Part shown: positions 1-14,799 of the stretch, piece by piece
How positions within the stretch are numbered: the stretch's first letter is position 1
Layout of the letters: every line of letters begins with the position of its first letter
Assembly (NCBI RefSeq): GCF_052857255.1
Contig: NC_135497.1
Coordinates: forward strand, 551,676,113 to 551,740,112
Source of the DNA: Amblyomma americanum
Taxonomy: Eukaryota > Arthropoda > Arachnida > Ixodida > Ixodidae
DNA: 64,000 nucleotides
Direction of reading: 5' to 3'
Notes under the pieces: generated by a model
Databases searched by the model: none
The model's input: only the letters and a program-made list of their open reading frames with translations
Told to the model about the DNA's origin: nothing
Made by a program: the position numbers and the translations under genes

Positions 1-384
1 TTTTTACGCAAAGGGAAATTTTTGCTTCCCCTTTGTAATACTCGCGCACGTCAGAAAACATTCAAATCATGTTACCACGAACATAATTAACCCAAATCAA
101 ACAGTCAGATTTTAACTACTATAGACAGGTGCCTGATCGCAAGTACAGATTTGCAGCCGGCCGTTAGTAAAAACAATATCAGCTTTAAGAATCTCGAAAA
201 CGCGATTACCCTCGCCGCAGTGGCTTAACCAATTTCGGCTATTCTCGCGTCATTCGAAAACGGCGCTCTTGCGCAGCCATATCTGTAGATCGCGACACAG
301 CCACATCCTTAACTGCAGCCATATCCGTCAGATCGCGTCGCTCCGTAGCGTACGTGCCAATTGACATTCTGTGCCCTTCCCGTG

Positions 385-717
385 CTGAGCTACTCGCCAC
401 TCCTCACCACATCGCTGCTCTGCCGCTGATAGGGCAAATAATGTCTACCCGGGTTCAAACCCCACCGCGACGGCCGCGTTTCTGTGGAGGCGAAACGCAA
501 ACGGTGCACGTGTGCTCCGAGGTGCGAGTGCGCGTTAAAGATCCCCAGGAAGTCGAAGTTGTTCCGGAGTGCACCACTACGGCCCTTACATTTCTCTTCC
601 TTCTTCCACCTTCCTCCCTTCCCTCACACCTTCCTCCCTTCTCTCACGGCACGATTAAGGTGTCACAGAGAAGAGAGTCTGTGACTTCGCCATTCCCTTT
701 CCTCAAAGGCCACTAAT
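385..717 (+). mobile_element. Decayed tRNA-derived SINE
   Basis: The B-box-like GGGTTCAAACCCC near 450 is followed by a body resembling a common tick SINE: GTGGAGGCGAAACGC, then a stretch around 530-550 containing CGTTAAAGATCCCCAGG, then CACTACGGC near 577. The 3' part is C/T-rich and ends with CTTTCCTCAAAGGCCACTAATA. The A-box half is poorly preserved. The same body motifs recur in the cleaner copy at 44130-44368. RNA polymerase III would transcribe an intact copy, and such elements depend on LINE enzymes to move. Small frames across it are not genes. Family recognition is from memory. Confidence 0.7.
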
Positions 718-854
718 ATAATTAACGTCCGGTGGCACATGCACAACGGAGCGAAGCGATTTGGTGGACGTCGCTGTCCGCTCTCTGAAGGTGCTCTTTT
801 TTCAAATTCCGTGGTTTCTTAATCTCTATACAAATCGGCACAAGTTTTCGGCAG

Positions 855-1413
855 AAGGAAGCAAGGGAGCGCCTTAACAGTGTCTTGCAAGGTGTCCTCG
901 CTGCCGGCAAGTGAGAGGCCGGTCGTTGAATGCTCCTAATGAAGTTTATGGCTTCCTGCCTGGATCCAATGATGAAGATCACTATAGCGCCATTGAGGAA
1001 TTACGCCTCCTGGCCCCGTCGATGATCGCACGTATAGACCCGTGCTACTATCCCGTTGCATGTGCCAATCTGTACGTACAGCATGGAAGGGTCATCTGCA
1101 GAAACAAGCAGAAGAGCGAGATAAGTGTGTATAGAAAGCTGTCCTTGCTGTTGTGAAGAGACGAGGCCGGTCGGTGAATGCTCTTTATGTAGTCTACCGC
1201 ATCGCGCCGAAACCGGTGCTAAAGATCACGAGCGCGGCTGAGGGACTGCGCCTCATGAAGCTGGCTGTTGTCGATGCCTTCGGTAATCGCGCGTAATGAC
1301 CCCTGCTACTTTCCTAGCTGATGAGGGCGGTCTGTACATCTTGGCAAGGGTGACCTGCAGAAGGAAGCAGCAGAGCACGTTAGGCGTGCCTCCGATGTTG
1401 TCGTCGCCGCTTC
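855..1413. repeat. Diverged tandem repeat, period about 248 bp
   Basis: The phrase GAGGCCGGTCGTTGAATGCTC at 915 recurs as GAGGCCGGTCGGTGAATGCTC at 1163. Later landmarks follow in the same order in both units: AAGATCAC, a GCGCCTCCTG/GCGCCTCATG type segment, CCC(G)TGCTACT and CTGCAGAAR-AAGCAG. A partial earlier unit (CGGCAGAAGGAAGCAAGG, 859 onward) precedes unit 1. Unit 1 is about 915-1162, unit 2 about 1163-1413. The units carry many substitutions, so the duplication is old. I see no coding sense in it. Confidence 0.6.
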
Positions 1414-2834
1414 CCCCCTTAACCTGTGTCAGCAACGGTCGCACAGAAAAAATTACGGAGGTCACTTCAGACTACTTACGTGCTTTGAAGGCGAAAGCAT
1501 TCATTTTTAGTGCGCTAGCACTCACTCGCGAGTAAACTCAAGTTCAGGGGGCGCTGCGAAGTGTGGCAACATGACATTAGTGGAGTTCCACGCATAGGTC
1601 GTCGCTTGCGAATGTATGGGCGTTGCTTGCTTGTGCCGAAATTCTCCCTGTTTTGTGGGGGGCTAATAGCGTCTTTGACGCTAAGCACTTAATTATGACA
1701 TTCTCTGAGGGAACAAGAGACTATCGGACCAAATTTGGGGTGACACCGTGGCTGTCGATACTCGCAAAATCGCGCTAGCAGACGAGCGTCGACAATGGAC
1801 ATGTCGAGTCGACGGTATATTATGTTCTCAATTGAGAGTATGCAGCTATCTGTGTTGAAAAGGGGCAGCAAAATAATTCGGGATGTGAGTGTGCAACGCG
1901 ATCACAAAGCGATAAATCTGCTTTCGAAGAGATTCGATCTGTCTTGGGCATGGATAGAGCCTTCACAGAGCATTTTCGCCGAAGTAGTCCGACAAAATTT
2001 TTGCCTGATCTATCGTGTCGATTGCCTGTCTCGGTGGCGCGAGTTTGCCTGTTCTAATGTGAAATCCGAAACGGTAACCCTTCAGAGATAGTTTAGAAAG
2101 CGGAGGTGGCAGAGGTCAAAGCCTAGATCGTGCACGTGGAGCGCGCCGTGCCAACGCGTACGTGATAGGTGATAATGATACGTGGCGGCTAGAAGCAGCA
2201 GTAGAAAGAGCAGAGGTAACCTGCTACGCAAGGAACCGATGGCTTGGAGTAGACTCTCAGCACACAAGCGCGCACCTCAGCGTCGTCTTCGTTACCAACC
2301 TCTTCGTCGTCCTCCCAGCGTCCGTAGCAATATTCCAAAAAGTCCGCGTGCTGCATAGCTTTTTTTTTGTTTTCGTATCCATCGCAGCTAACGGATGCAT
2401 CGTTCCCGAGCGAAAGCCTCGTTAGCTGTCACTTAATTACGCAGGCAATTCTGCTCAGCAGGCCACCAGTAAACTGATGCTCAAATGCCACTCGATTGAC
2501 ATACGTCGAAATAAATGCCAAGAGAAGCCTAGAGAAGCAGAAGTCGATTGTCTTCATTATAGGCCATTGGGGGCATAGTCTGTTGTTTTACTTTTCTCAA
2601 ACTTCACTGCTTTGCCGAGGCTGTCCTCACTCATAATTTTATTTTTCTGCAATTTCTAAAAGCCTGGTTCGTTTCCAGCTAGCAATTTTCACTGTACAGA
2701 CGGTGATTTTTTTTTCAACAGTGCAGCTGATAACGCGTCGTTCATGCACGACTACTTCGCTGGAGGTGCCTAGGCTAAAGAGCTAAAGAGCTCATGCAGA
2801 AGGCTGGAAGACAGCCTGAAGCATGTATGTGAAA
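1414..2834. other. No recognisable gene
   Basis: I see no conserved protein motif, RNA gene or clear repeat boundary in this stretch. Frames of 60-98 codons show no family signature. Some AT-rich, T-run-containing sequence lies at 2360-2760. Confidence 0.4.
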
Positions 2835-3636
2835 TATACCGGGTGTCCCAGCTATCTAGAGCCAAGGGTTAAAAATCAATCATTACAGGCAGGCGAGTGA
2901 AACCAGTTGCATAATGGTGACAGCCATCTTGCGCACCACAGACACTTTTTGTTTCGCAATTAATTAATAGTTTAATTAAGTTTAATTTTCTAAATTAATA
3001 AATGTTGACTTTAGACAGCAAATTGCATTTGAAGAGCTGTCGAGCACTTTCCGAAACCCCATTCCATCATTTACGATAAGGAAATCCTCACGTGCGTCTT
3101 TTTTTACCAAATCCAAAGAAAGCCCGCGAAATACAAAATAAACCACGTGACTAACGCACTTGCGCGCCACCATCGTGCTGCTCTCAAGCGTGGTTTAAGC
3201 AAACAAAATAGCCTGCAGCCTTGACTCGACGGCCCCGCAGCAGCGGCAGGCCGATATGTTGGCGGTGGTTTCTCGTCTGCGTCAGCCAGTGACACATATG
3301 ACAGTGCGAATTGCCGCCGCCAACTTGTTACGTGCTTTATTTTGTATTTCGCGGGTTTTCTTTGGAGCTGGGAAAGAAGACGCACGTGAGGATTTCGTTA
3401 TCCTAAATGATGGAATGGGGGTTCCTGGAGACGCTCGACAACTTTTCAAATGCGATTTGCTTTCTAAAGTCAATATTTAATAATTCAGATAATTAAACAT
3501 AATTAAATTATTAATTAATTTTTAAATTTCCTGTGGTGATCAACATGGCTGTCACCAAATTGCAACTGCTTTCATTCGCTGCCTCTAATAATTGATTTTC
3601 AACCCTTGGCTCAAGTTAGCTGTTACACCCGGTATA
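2835..3636. mobile_element. Foldback DNA element with long inverted repeats and TA target site
   Basis: The ends are TACCGGGTGT (2837-2846) and ACACCCGGTA (3625-3634), each flanked by TA, which suggests TA target duplication. About 310 bp at each side are inverted copies. For example AAATGTTGACTTTAGA and GCACGTGCGTC-type segments on the left pair with TCTAAAGTCAATATTT and GACGCACGTGAGGATTTCG on the right. About 175 bp of unique sequence (around 3150-3325) separates the arms. There is no transposase, so it is a non-autonomous element. A TA target fits Tc1/mariner-like elements, but I cannot name the superfamily. Confidence 0.65.
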
Positions 3637-5719
3637 GCACACAAACAGTCGTAAAAGACAAATCGAGCCTGTGACACGCAAAATTCTCGAGGGTGGCTGA
3701 GATATCAAAACGGCCCCTTCACTGCAAGTATTTAGTATACACCTGTAGTTTGTGCAAATACTCTTCAAACAAAATTCACATCACACATTTGTTCATTCCT
3801 TAATCAAATCATGAAAAGGAAACCTATCTGCTCCCTAGCCAATGTGCTTGAACCATGAAAGGTGACAGTGAATCTGTTTCGTACAAACATGGCAAGAAAT
3901 AGAGCCATGGACTTGAGACGTGGAAGAAAGGTATCACTTCACACCAGTTCCCTTTCATAGGATGCTCTCCTGGTGTAATTCTCCATTTCTCATGTAAACG
4001 CTTTAGAAGGAGAGAGACGGTTTAGAAACAATGCGCCCAATGAAGCCACAAAATTTCTTTAAAAATTGTGAAGCATGATTAGAACGCCAGGCAGGTGACG
4101 TAGCTCACCTTAACAACGTATAAAACAGACCACTTCGGCTTTTGCAGTTACGATTACTTTATGTATTAGTGCACATTCCTAGTGTACACTGGCTTTTTCC
4201 CACAGGTAATTCATAAATTATTAAATCATCACTCACTATCCTGCAGCTTAGTATGGTGTGCGTCCACAGTGGTAAATACTAAATAAATTTGCCCTAATGG
4301 ACAAAAATTGTAAATTAGGGTCACACTTCACATAAGTGTAAATCTGTACAGTGAAACAGCACCAGAATGAAGGCCTATTTATCAGTTAAACATTATCTAG
4401 ATCCTCATGTCCACCACGCAATGTATCTGGTAGGCTTTGGTATGGTTTCACCCCCCCACCCCCCTAATTAGGAGTGACATTTGCTCTCAAGAAGGCTTCA
4501 TGCGGCTTTATGAAAGCCCAAATCACTTTATTGCCAACCACATTTTATATCTCATTTACATATTAAGCTTATTGCTTTGAAACCAGTTGCAGCGTGTAAT
4601 CTGTCGCTCTGCAAGGATTCACATGAATAGTGTTTTTGCGTAGGTGCTCTGTAATTCATTCACTTCAGATTTCACTGTGCATGGATGTTCACCAGTGTTG
4701 TATGGATACTGCTGGCGGAGATTGGTATCCATTTTCTACAATGGGCTTTAATAGAGGTGATAATGTTTTGCAAGTGAATCTGTGATTGATGTGAAGTGGT
4801 CGTTGGAATGGCTGAGATGAGTGACTGCAATAAAACGGCAGTCTCATTTTTCAACAATAAAAGTCACTTCGCACTTACCGTAAACGCTAGTGTCACATTT
4901 TTGTCTACTCTGGTGTTTAGTGCGAATGACATCATTCATACTGAATGGCACTGTTTCCTCTCCGCTGAAAACCAGGACAGGATGATGATGTGTTTGGCAC
5001 AGGTGTTTGAAGTGAAAAAATGTGTGTTATTCGTCTGTGGTTTGTAATAAAAATGTCCCATGCATAGTGTAGGTGTGTGTATGCTTACTCATTAAAGAAC
5101 AAGGATATTCTTCCTCAGCGCAAGCCCATTTTAATGATGCTGTGGTAGAGGCAGGAGAACACTGCTCGAAAAACTGAAAATTTAAAAATAATATTGATGT
5201 CTACGCCAACTCGAAGCGCAGACATCGCGCATGAAGCGCAGCTTCAGTTTAAGTGCAAAGGATGTGGGTACATAGCAGCCTTACAACTAATTTAATAACC
5301 TTGTCTGTGTGCGTGGTCAATTTTGCATTTGGTGTAAGCTGCACTGCAGGGAAACCCATAACAGATCCTTGTCAGCTATGCCGCACGGCTCCGATCCCCT
5401 GATCACACCATTTTATTTTCTGCACTACTCGAATATTGCCGCATTTGCTGCTGTTAGCTACTAAGGCTTGGGAAGCTGTATACTAAGAAAGTGAGACTAG
5501 TGCAAGAAGTAACATATCAAGAGAAGTATGTCGGATGCAGGCACATCATTATGTACAGGATGTTCCTATCATCGGGACTCTGAAACATCAATGCCTTGTT
5601 ACGACAATGTGCAAATCTACTGAATGGAATTCCCGGTAGACTTCTTGGCTAACTCTGAGCCTGTGTGGCTTATTATTCACTACTTAGCAGGTTTTGACAG
5701 CAAGTGCAGCTGATTATGA
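3637..5719. other. AT-rich sequence without a recognised gene
   Basis: This stretch is mostly AT-rich with no frame showing a conserved domain. A short C-run (CCCCCCCACCCCCC) lies at about 4450. AATAAA-like sequences occur near 5047 but no upstream gene is identifiable. Confidence 0.4.
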
Positions 5720-5951
5720 ATGTTAAAACTTTTCTGCATGAGGGTGATTCATGTGGACGCACGTCAAAACTAGAAGGAGCTGCTCCATGCCAACGGCCCC
5801 TCCTTGCGAGCGAGAAACGCATAGCTTCCATCGCGCATCGCGCAGCTGTATATATGGACTTGGCTCCTAGGCGAGCCTTCGCGGACCTTATTTGGAATAA
5901 AGACGGTTGCCGTATCGGCCGGTCATCGTTTCCTCGCAGTTGACGCAATAC
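5720..5951 (+). mobile_element. Possible solo LTR
   Basis: The segment starts TGTTAAAAC and ends CAATACA. A TATATA-type box (TGTATATATGGAC, about 5847) and an AATAAAGA signal (about 5897) stand in the order of an LTR promoter and poly(A) site. Its length of about 230 bp resembles the 238-bp LTR at 53535. I find no matching target duplication and no second copy in the window, so this is only a suggestion; it may be unrelated sequence. Confidence 0.25.
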
Positions 5952-5957
5952 AAACGT

Positions 5958-5977
5958 GGGGGGGGGGGGGGGGGGGG
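5958..5977. repeat. Poly-G tract (20 G)
   Basis: Uninterrupted run of 20 G. It could form a G-quadruplex-type structure; length is uncertain because homopolymers are prone to sequencing error. Confidence 0.85.
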
Positions 5978-6719
5978 TGCTTTAAGTGCACAAATTTGCA
6001 GTCCGGCGAGCGACGCCGAATACGCGGACAATCGCGCAACACGCAGTAAAGCCCGCGCTGCAATATTGAGTCCGGTGCCACTAACCGGCTGACAAAAGAT
6101 GCGGCGAGAAAATCCGACAACCATGAATGCTTCCTTAGAGGCATTTAGCGATATCTTTAACTTCAAAGCACGAGCTTGAAGTGCACACTGATCCCAGCTG
6201 TTGCAGATGTTTACGTGTGCCGACGATGCGATAGCAAAGGCGAGTACAAGCACAAGAGATGAGCAGGAGTTTCACACCTTAGTAACCTCAGGAGGAGATA
6301 TTAGACACTAGGAGACACGAAATCATAGCACAGAACTGCCGAAAATAGTACTGTTGGTGTGACTTTTTCAAGATCAGCAGAAAATCTCAATACGGTCAAT
6401 CCTGCGGCGCCGATCGTTTCAACACGAAGATTATTTATGAAATGATGTGTCAATCCGTTCACACGGACTGCAGAACGGTGCAGATATGATTTCCCGTTCG
6501 CTTTTTTCGGTTTTTGGGACTCTGTGAGCGTTATGCTAACGTGTTTCCATTAGGTTGGCGAGCGGCATCTCCTGTTGGATCTCCACTGAGTTTCTTTCCT
6601 GCGCCGCTAGGTGCAGCATGGACTGGAGAATTCGCGAATAGTGATCAATGCCCCATTAGCGGTTGTGGGTTTGTTTGCAGTCTGTTTGGTGGGTGCTCAC
6701 CTGCACGGGTGTTAATGTT

Positions 6720-6722
<3 letters not shown>

Positions 6723-6814
<92 letters not shown>
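6723..6814. repeat. (AT)n microsatellite, left of the PLE
   Basis: About 92 bp of perfect AT dinucleotides. It lies 34 bp before the inverted end of the Penelope-like element, and a longer AT array (8576-8722) abuts the other end, which suggests the element entered a single AT array. Confidence 0.9.
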
Positions 6815-6817
<3 letters not shown>

Positions 6818-6890
6818 ACGTAGGTTGTGTTGGCTCCGCAGAATAAAGATTTAAGAGAAGTGGGCACTTCTACAGACACTTTTATTAATC

Positions 6891-6952
6891 AACGTTTCGA
6901 CCGCGGTGCGGTCTTCTTCAGGACTGTAGTGGTCTCGCGTCAGATGGACGTT
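6891..6952 (-). ncRNA. Hammerhead-ribozyme-like core, left PLE arm
   Basis: On the minus strand: CTGAAGA (6915-6921), a helix GACCGC/GCGGTC with loop ACC, then GAAA (6895-6898). The CGTT after GAAA can pair with AACG just before a TC at 6947-6948, giving a GUC cleavage triplet. It is the inverted copy of the motif at 8469-8530. Helix I is only partly formed, so activity is uncertain. Confidence 0.5.
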
Positions 6953-6968
6953 TTAAGTTTTTTTTAGC

Positions 6969-7705
6969 GCTATCCACGTTCCCTCATAGATGACGCCATA
7001 AGCAGAGCTTCAAATCTTAACCGTAGTCAAATACTCCAGGGGCACCGAATAGATAACCGAAATGATTACACTACAAACCTTATCCTCACATTTAACAGTA
7101 ACGCACCGAACATAAACAGAATTCTTAATAAGCACTTTAACATTCTCCAGCAAAGTCAACGACTATCGAAAATATTTACATGCGCACCCCGCATTATTTA
7201 CAGGCGTGCCAAAAACATTCAGAACCATCTAGTCCACTCCAAGGAACACAAAACCCCAAAATATGGATGCCAGCCCTGTGGTAAAGGTCGCTGTTAAGTT
7301 TGCAAGCACATGCAGACTACGTGTTCCGCAACTACTACGATGTCAGTTTTCCAGCATTCAATCAACGGAAACTTTGACTGCGACTCATCAAACATTATTT
7401 ACCTTCTTGAATGCACTGTGTGTAACCAGCAATACATAGGACAGACAAACACTGCATTCCGCATTCGATTTAACAATCATCGCGCACACGCCAAATCTCT
7501 CCCAAACCTTCCCCTATCCAAGCATGCAAACACAGGACACCCATTTGACCAACTAAAAGTAACAATTATTCAAGGGGGCTTCAAAAACAGGCGAGAACGT
7601 GAACAACGTGAATCCTATTTTATCCACAAGTTTAATACTATTCAAGAAGGTCTTAACGAAAAGCCTGGTACCCTTTCTTTTATTCACGACCTCCAAACAA
7701 AATAA
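6969..7705 (+). pseudogene. PLE GIY-YIG endonuclease remnant
   Basis: From about 6969 the frame reads a PLE linker region with a cysteine cluster (CQPCGKGRC, stop, VCKH) around 7270-7310. A stop at 7295-7297 breaks the frame. After it an open stretch to 7705 (ATG at 7310) encodes a GIY-YIG nuclease: IIYLLECTVC, then QQYIGQTNTAFRIRFNNHR, then a GHPF-type segment and REREQRESYFIHKFNT. This domain nicks DNA for target-primed reverse transcription in PLEs. RT motifs are absent. With a stop and no RT the copy cannot be autonomous. Confidence 0.8.
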
Positions 7706-8468
7706 TACTACACTTCTCGTTAATTGGCTCTCAGATATACCTTTTATAACTCCTAGTGTATATCCCAGGCAAACATACCCCTCCTTAGTTACACTATCCT
7801 GCCTCGTGCAGTATTGATAAGCTTTTGACGTTCTTTCCTTACATTTTCCGACAATTTGAAATCTTTGCACACAGCTAGCCCAGCCCTCCTCCCCTACAAA
7901 CAAGTATTCCCGGCGAGGTCGGTTCAACGACCCGCCCAGGGAGAGTGGTGCACCGTTCAGTGAAACCCAGACCCCGTGAGTAAGTTCTTACACATGTGCT
8001 CGTAGACGAAGCCCACTCCTTCCTTAACGTTCTAGCCCTCGGCTCACCGGAAATTAGTGAGACCCTTAAAAGGGGCCTGGTTTGGCCTGTTCGTCACTGC
8101 CAGCGGCTCCTCTTTGGCAACGCATCTGCAGCGGCGCCCTTTGTGTTAGTGCATTTTGTTTGTGTGTTTTGTCTGCACGTGTTCCTTCCGTACGCCTGTG
8201 GTTGCCGTGCTGCCCATGTCCCCCGCACCGTCTTCCTCTCCCTTTCTCTCGTTTCGCCATCTCCTTTTGTACCCTACCCTTTCTTACTATACTAGTTTTT
8301 CCCCTTTTTTCTTTTATTTCTATTTTTTTTTGCTTCCTCCCCCAATATTGTTCCTGTCTGCTCCCCGCACCACCATCTTTATTTTTTTATTTTTTTCAAT
8401 TTTTTGAACTGTTGTAGCTATTTGCGTGTTACACTCCTTTCTGCCTCCTCTTGAGGTCACAAACTTAA

Positions 8469-8530
8469 AACGTCCATCTGACGCGAGACCACTACCGTCC
8501 TGAAGAAGACCGCACCGCGGTCGAAACGTT
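8469..8530 (+). ncRNA. Hammerhead-ribozyme-like core, right PLE arm
   Basis: CTGAAGA (8500-8506) fits the CUGANGA box. A 6-bp helix II (GACCGC 8508-8513 with GCGGTC 8517-8522, loop ACC) follows, then GAAA (8523-8526). CGTT (8527-8530) pairs with AACG (8469-8472), followed by TC, giving GUC as cleavage triplet. Helix I is weak: GACG 8480-8483 with CGTC 8496-8499 leaves a 5-nt bulge. Hammerheads are established in PLE terminal repeats; this one is read by eye only. Confidence 0.55.
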
Positions 8531-8573
8531 GATAAATAAAAGTGTCTTTGTAGAAGTGCCCACTTCTCTTGAA

Positions 8574-12084
<3,511 letters not shown>

Positions 12085-12335
12085 GCGCCCAGGCTGTAGG
12101 CGACTATGGGATAGGTTCTAGGAATAGCAGGGGAGGGTTATCAGTAGAATTCGCAGATAGAAATAAATTACGGATCATGAATACCTTCTTCTGCAAACGA
12201 GAGAACCGGAGGTGGACCTGGAAGAGCCCCAATGAAGAGACTAAAAATGAAATCGTCTTCATACTATGCGCTCAACCTGGCATCGTTCAGGATGTGGACG
12301 TCCGCAGAAAGGTGCGCTGTAGCGACCACAGATAG

Positions 12336-12791
12336 GTGAGGTCTCGAATTAGCCTAGACTTGAGAAGGGAACGGAAAAAGCTAATGAAAAAGAAGCTACT
12401 TAAGAAGTTAGTGATAAGAGGAAAAATAGAGGAATTAAGGATATCGCTGCAGAACAGATATTCAGCCTTAACTGAAGAAGACGATCTCAATGTCAATACA
12501 TTGAACGATAATCTGACAGCCATCATTACAGAGTGCGCAGTCGGCGTAGGCGGTAGGACGTCTCGACAGGATACCAGGAAGCTACCTCAGGAGACGAATT
12601 ATTTGATTAAGAAACGCCAAAGCATGAGGGCGTCTAACGCTACAGACAGGCTAGAACTAGCAGAGCTATCGAAGTTAATAAATAAGCGCAAGGTAGCCGA
12701 CATAAGGAAGTTCAATATGGAGAGGATCGAACATGCTCTAAAGAACGGAGGTAGCCTGAAAGCGGTGAAGAGGAAAGTAGGTATTGGTTAA
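12336..12791 (+). pseudogene. RTE-like ORF fragment between endonuclease and RT
   Basis: A lysine/arginine-rich frame (RRERKKLMKKKLLKKL) corresponds to the region between the endonuclease and RT domains of RTE-type LINEs. It includes a coiled-coil-like charged segment. It follows in order after the endonuclease tail and precedes the RT fragment at 12840. It is one piece of a broken ORF2, not an independent gene. Confidence 0.6.
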
Positions 12792-12839
12792 AATCAGATG
12801 TATGTGTTAAGAGACAAGTAGGACAATGTCATTAGCAAA

Positions 12840-13199
12840 ATGGACAATATAGTTAAAGTAGCCGAAGAGTTCTACACAAATATTTACAGTAGTGAATGTA
12901 ATCAGAGCGTTAATGAGAGAGACAGTACAGCACAGAAATGCGTCATCCCGCCAGTAGAGAAAGCCTTAGGAGCAATGCAAAGGGAAAAAGTAGCTGGTCA
13001 AGATCAGGTAAGAAACGATTTCTTGAAGGACGGAGAGGAAATTGTGCTCGAAAAACTAGCCACGTTGTATACGCAATGCCTTATGACCTCAGCCGTATCA
13101 GAAGCTTGGAAGAACGCAAACGTTGGCTTAATTAATAAGAAAGAAGACGCCAAGGACTTGAAAATTTACAGACCGATCAGCTTACTGTCCGTTGCCTAA
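12840..13199 (+). pseudogene. RTE-like reverse transcriptase N-terminal fragment
   Basis: The frame carries the EKALGAMQREKVAGQDQVRNDFLK segment (a form of the K-x-GxDxI finger motif) and ends in INKKEDAKDLKIYRPISLLSVA, the finger region preceding the RT palm. A stop follows at once and the palm is deleted downstream, so no polymerase can be made. Confidence 0.8.
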
Positions 13200-13446
13200 A
13201 AGGTATTTACTAAGACAATCGCTAATAGAGTCAGGACAACCTTAGACTTTAATCAACCAAATGATATGGGAGGCTATTATCAAAGCAGTGCATTATCAAT
13301 GAGTTAAACAGGCAGAGCAAAACGGTGGGTCTAAAAATTAACATGCAGAAAACCGAATGTTCAACAGTTTAGCAATTGAACCGCAGTTCACAACTGGAAG
13401 CGAAGTGCTGGAAGTGGTAAAAGAATACGTCTACTAAGGGCAGGTT

Positions 13447-13992
13447 GTGACAGCTGATCCGGATCATGAAAGGGAAATAACTAGAAGGATAACAATGGGG
13501 TGGAGCGCTTATGGCAGGTTCTCTAAGATCATGAATAGTAGTTTACCAATATCCCGCAAGAGGAAAGTGTACAACAGCTGTATCTTGCCGGTACTCACCT
13601 ACGGGACAGAAACGTGGAGGATACCGAGAAGGGCTCAGCTTAAGTTATGGACAACGCAGTGAGCCATGGAGAGAAAAATGATAGGTGTAACGTTAAGAGA
13701 CCGGAAGTGGGCAGAGTGGGTGAGGGAACGAACGCGGGCTAATGACACCCTCGTCGAAATCAAGAGGAAGCAATGGGCTTGGGCAGGACATGTGATTCGA
13801 AGGCAAGGCAACCGCTGGTCCTTAAGGGTAGCGGAGTCTATTCCAAGAGAAGGCAAGCGTAGCAGGGGGCGGCAGAAGGTTAGGTGGTCGAATGAGATTA
13901 AGAAGTTTGCTGGGATAGGGTGGGCGCAGCTGGCAAAGGACCGGGTTAATTCAAGAGACATGGGAGATGCATTTGCTCTGCAGTGGGTGTAG
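13447..13992 (+). pseudogene. RTE-like ORF2 C-terminal part
   Basis: Two abutting frames (13447-13662 and 13666-13992) separated by a single stop form the thumb and tail: EITRRITMGWSAYGRFSKI, SRKRKVYNSCILPVLTYG, MIGVTLRDRKW, WAWAGHVIRRQ, RGRQKVRWSNEIK. This tail is characteristic of RTE/craniofacial-like LINE ORFs. It ends 25 nt before the terminal TGA repeats. Confidence 0.8.
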
Positions 13993-14799
13993 TCAGGCTG
14001 ATGATGATGATGATGTTCAGTATATTTCTCATACAATCTTTTCCCTAAGAGAGGCGCAACACATGAGCGCATATAACGCTTTAGAGACTAAGTGTGACAT
14101 CAAAGCACAAGTCGAAAGCAATTCGAGATTTTTGGTCTTTCAGTCTCTTATCTTTCAGAACTTTATTTATTCAGACAGTCTCCCAGCGTCAATTTTTTTC
14201 TCCAGGTTCACAAAAAAACTATTGCATTACGAGAAATTTCGCCCTTAAGCGCGCCTTCTGCAATTAAATAGAGTAGTGGTAGATGCGTGTGTATGTGTTC
14301 CCAATATACTTAAATGAACTCCGTGACGAAATGTTTCCTGCGACCCCGAAACGAGCCTTAAAAAGCGTCTTGATGCTGTCGTGACCTGCTTGTTAATCTT
14401 ACTTCTTTTTTTTTGTGATTTACCTACTCTCTCACTCACTTTCCTTGAATTCATTGTACAGTCGTGATTTTGATTATTGTTCGTATTCTTCACAGGACTT
14501 GTATCGCCTTTACTTTTCGTTCACCGATGTCGCCAGGAGTAGTCATGAAAGCCTGCGTATTGGCTTTGACGGTGTTCTTTTCTTATGTGTTTGCAAGATT
14601 TCAATAAAATCATTATTATTACTTGTTGATACGTTCGGTTTCTTCCCTTTCGTCGAGTGGTCGCATTTACAACGAATCAAAAATATCAGTGAACAAGTCA
14701 GCTGGCTCACTGGGCAAATTCGTTACGATATGTGCTACCAGTACATACCGTAGTAGACTCCTACACGGTCTAAGTTTCCTGACTGCTTTTCCTCGGAAC

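Larger units (their letters stand above)
12085..14017 (+). mobile_element. RTE-like LINE, decayed
   Basis: Consecutive broken frames give an endonuclease tail (around 12100-12300), the RT N-terminal region, the YRPISLLS motif (about 13170-13195) and the C-terminal tail with WAGHVIRRQ and RWSNEIKKFAG (13666-13992). The element ends in a short TGA/GAT tandem (13999-14016), typical of RTE-clade 3' ends. The RT palm with its YADD-type box is missing: sequence passes directly from the RVRTTLDFNQP region (about 13230) to the INELNRQSKTVGLKIN region (about 13300). Stops and frameshifts make it inactive. Confidence 0.8.

Noticed and set aside
6514..6854. Long Tyr-Ile repeat proteins
   Set aside because: They are translations of the (AT)n microsatellite, not genes. 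The same applies to frames over 8529-8930.
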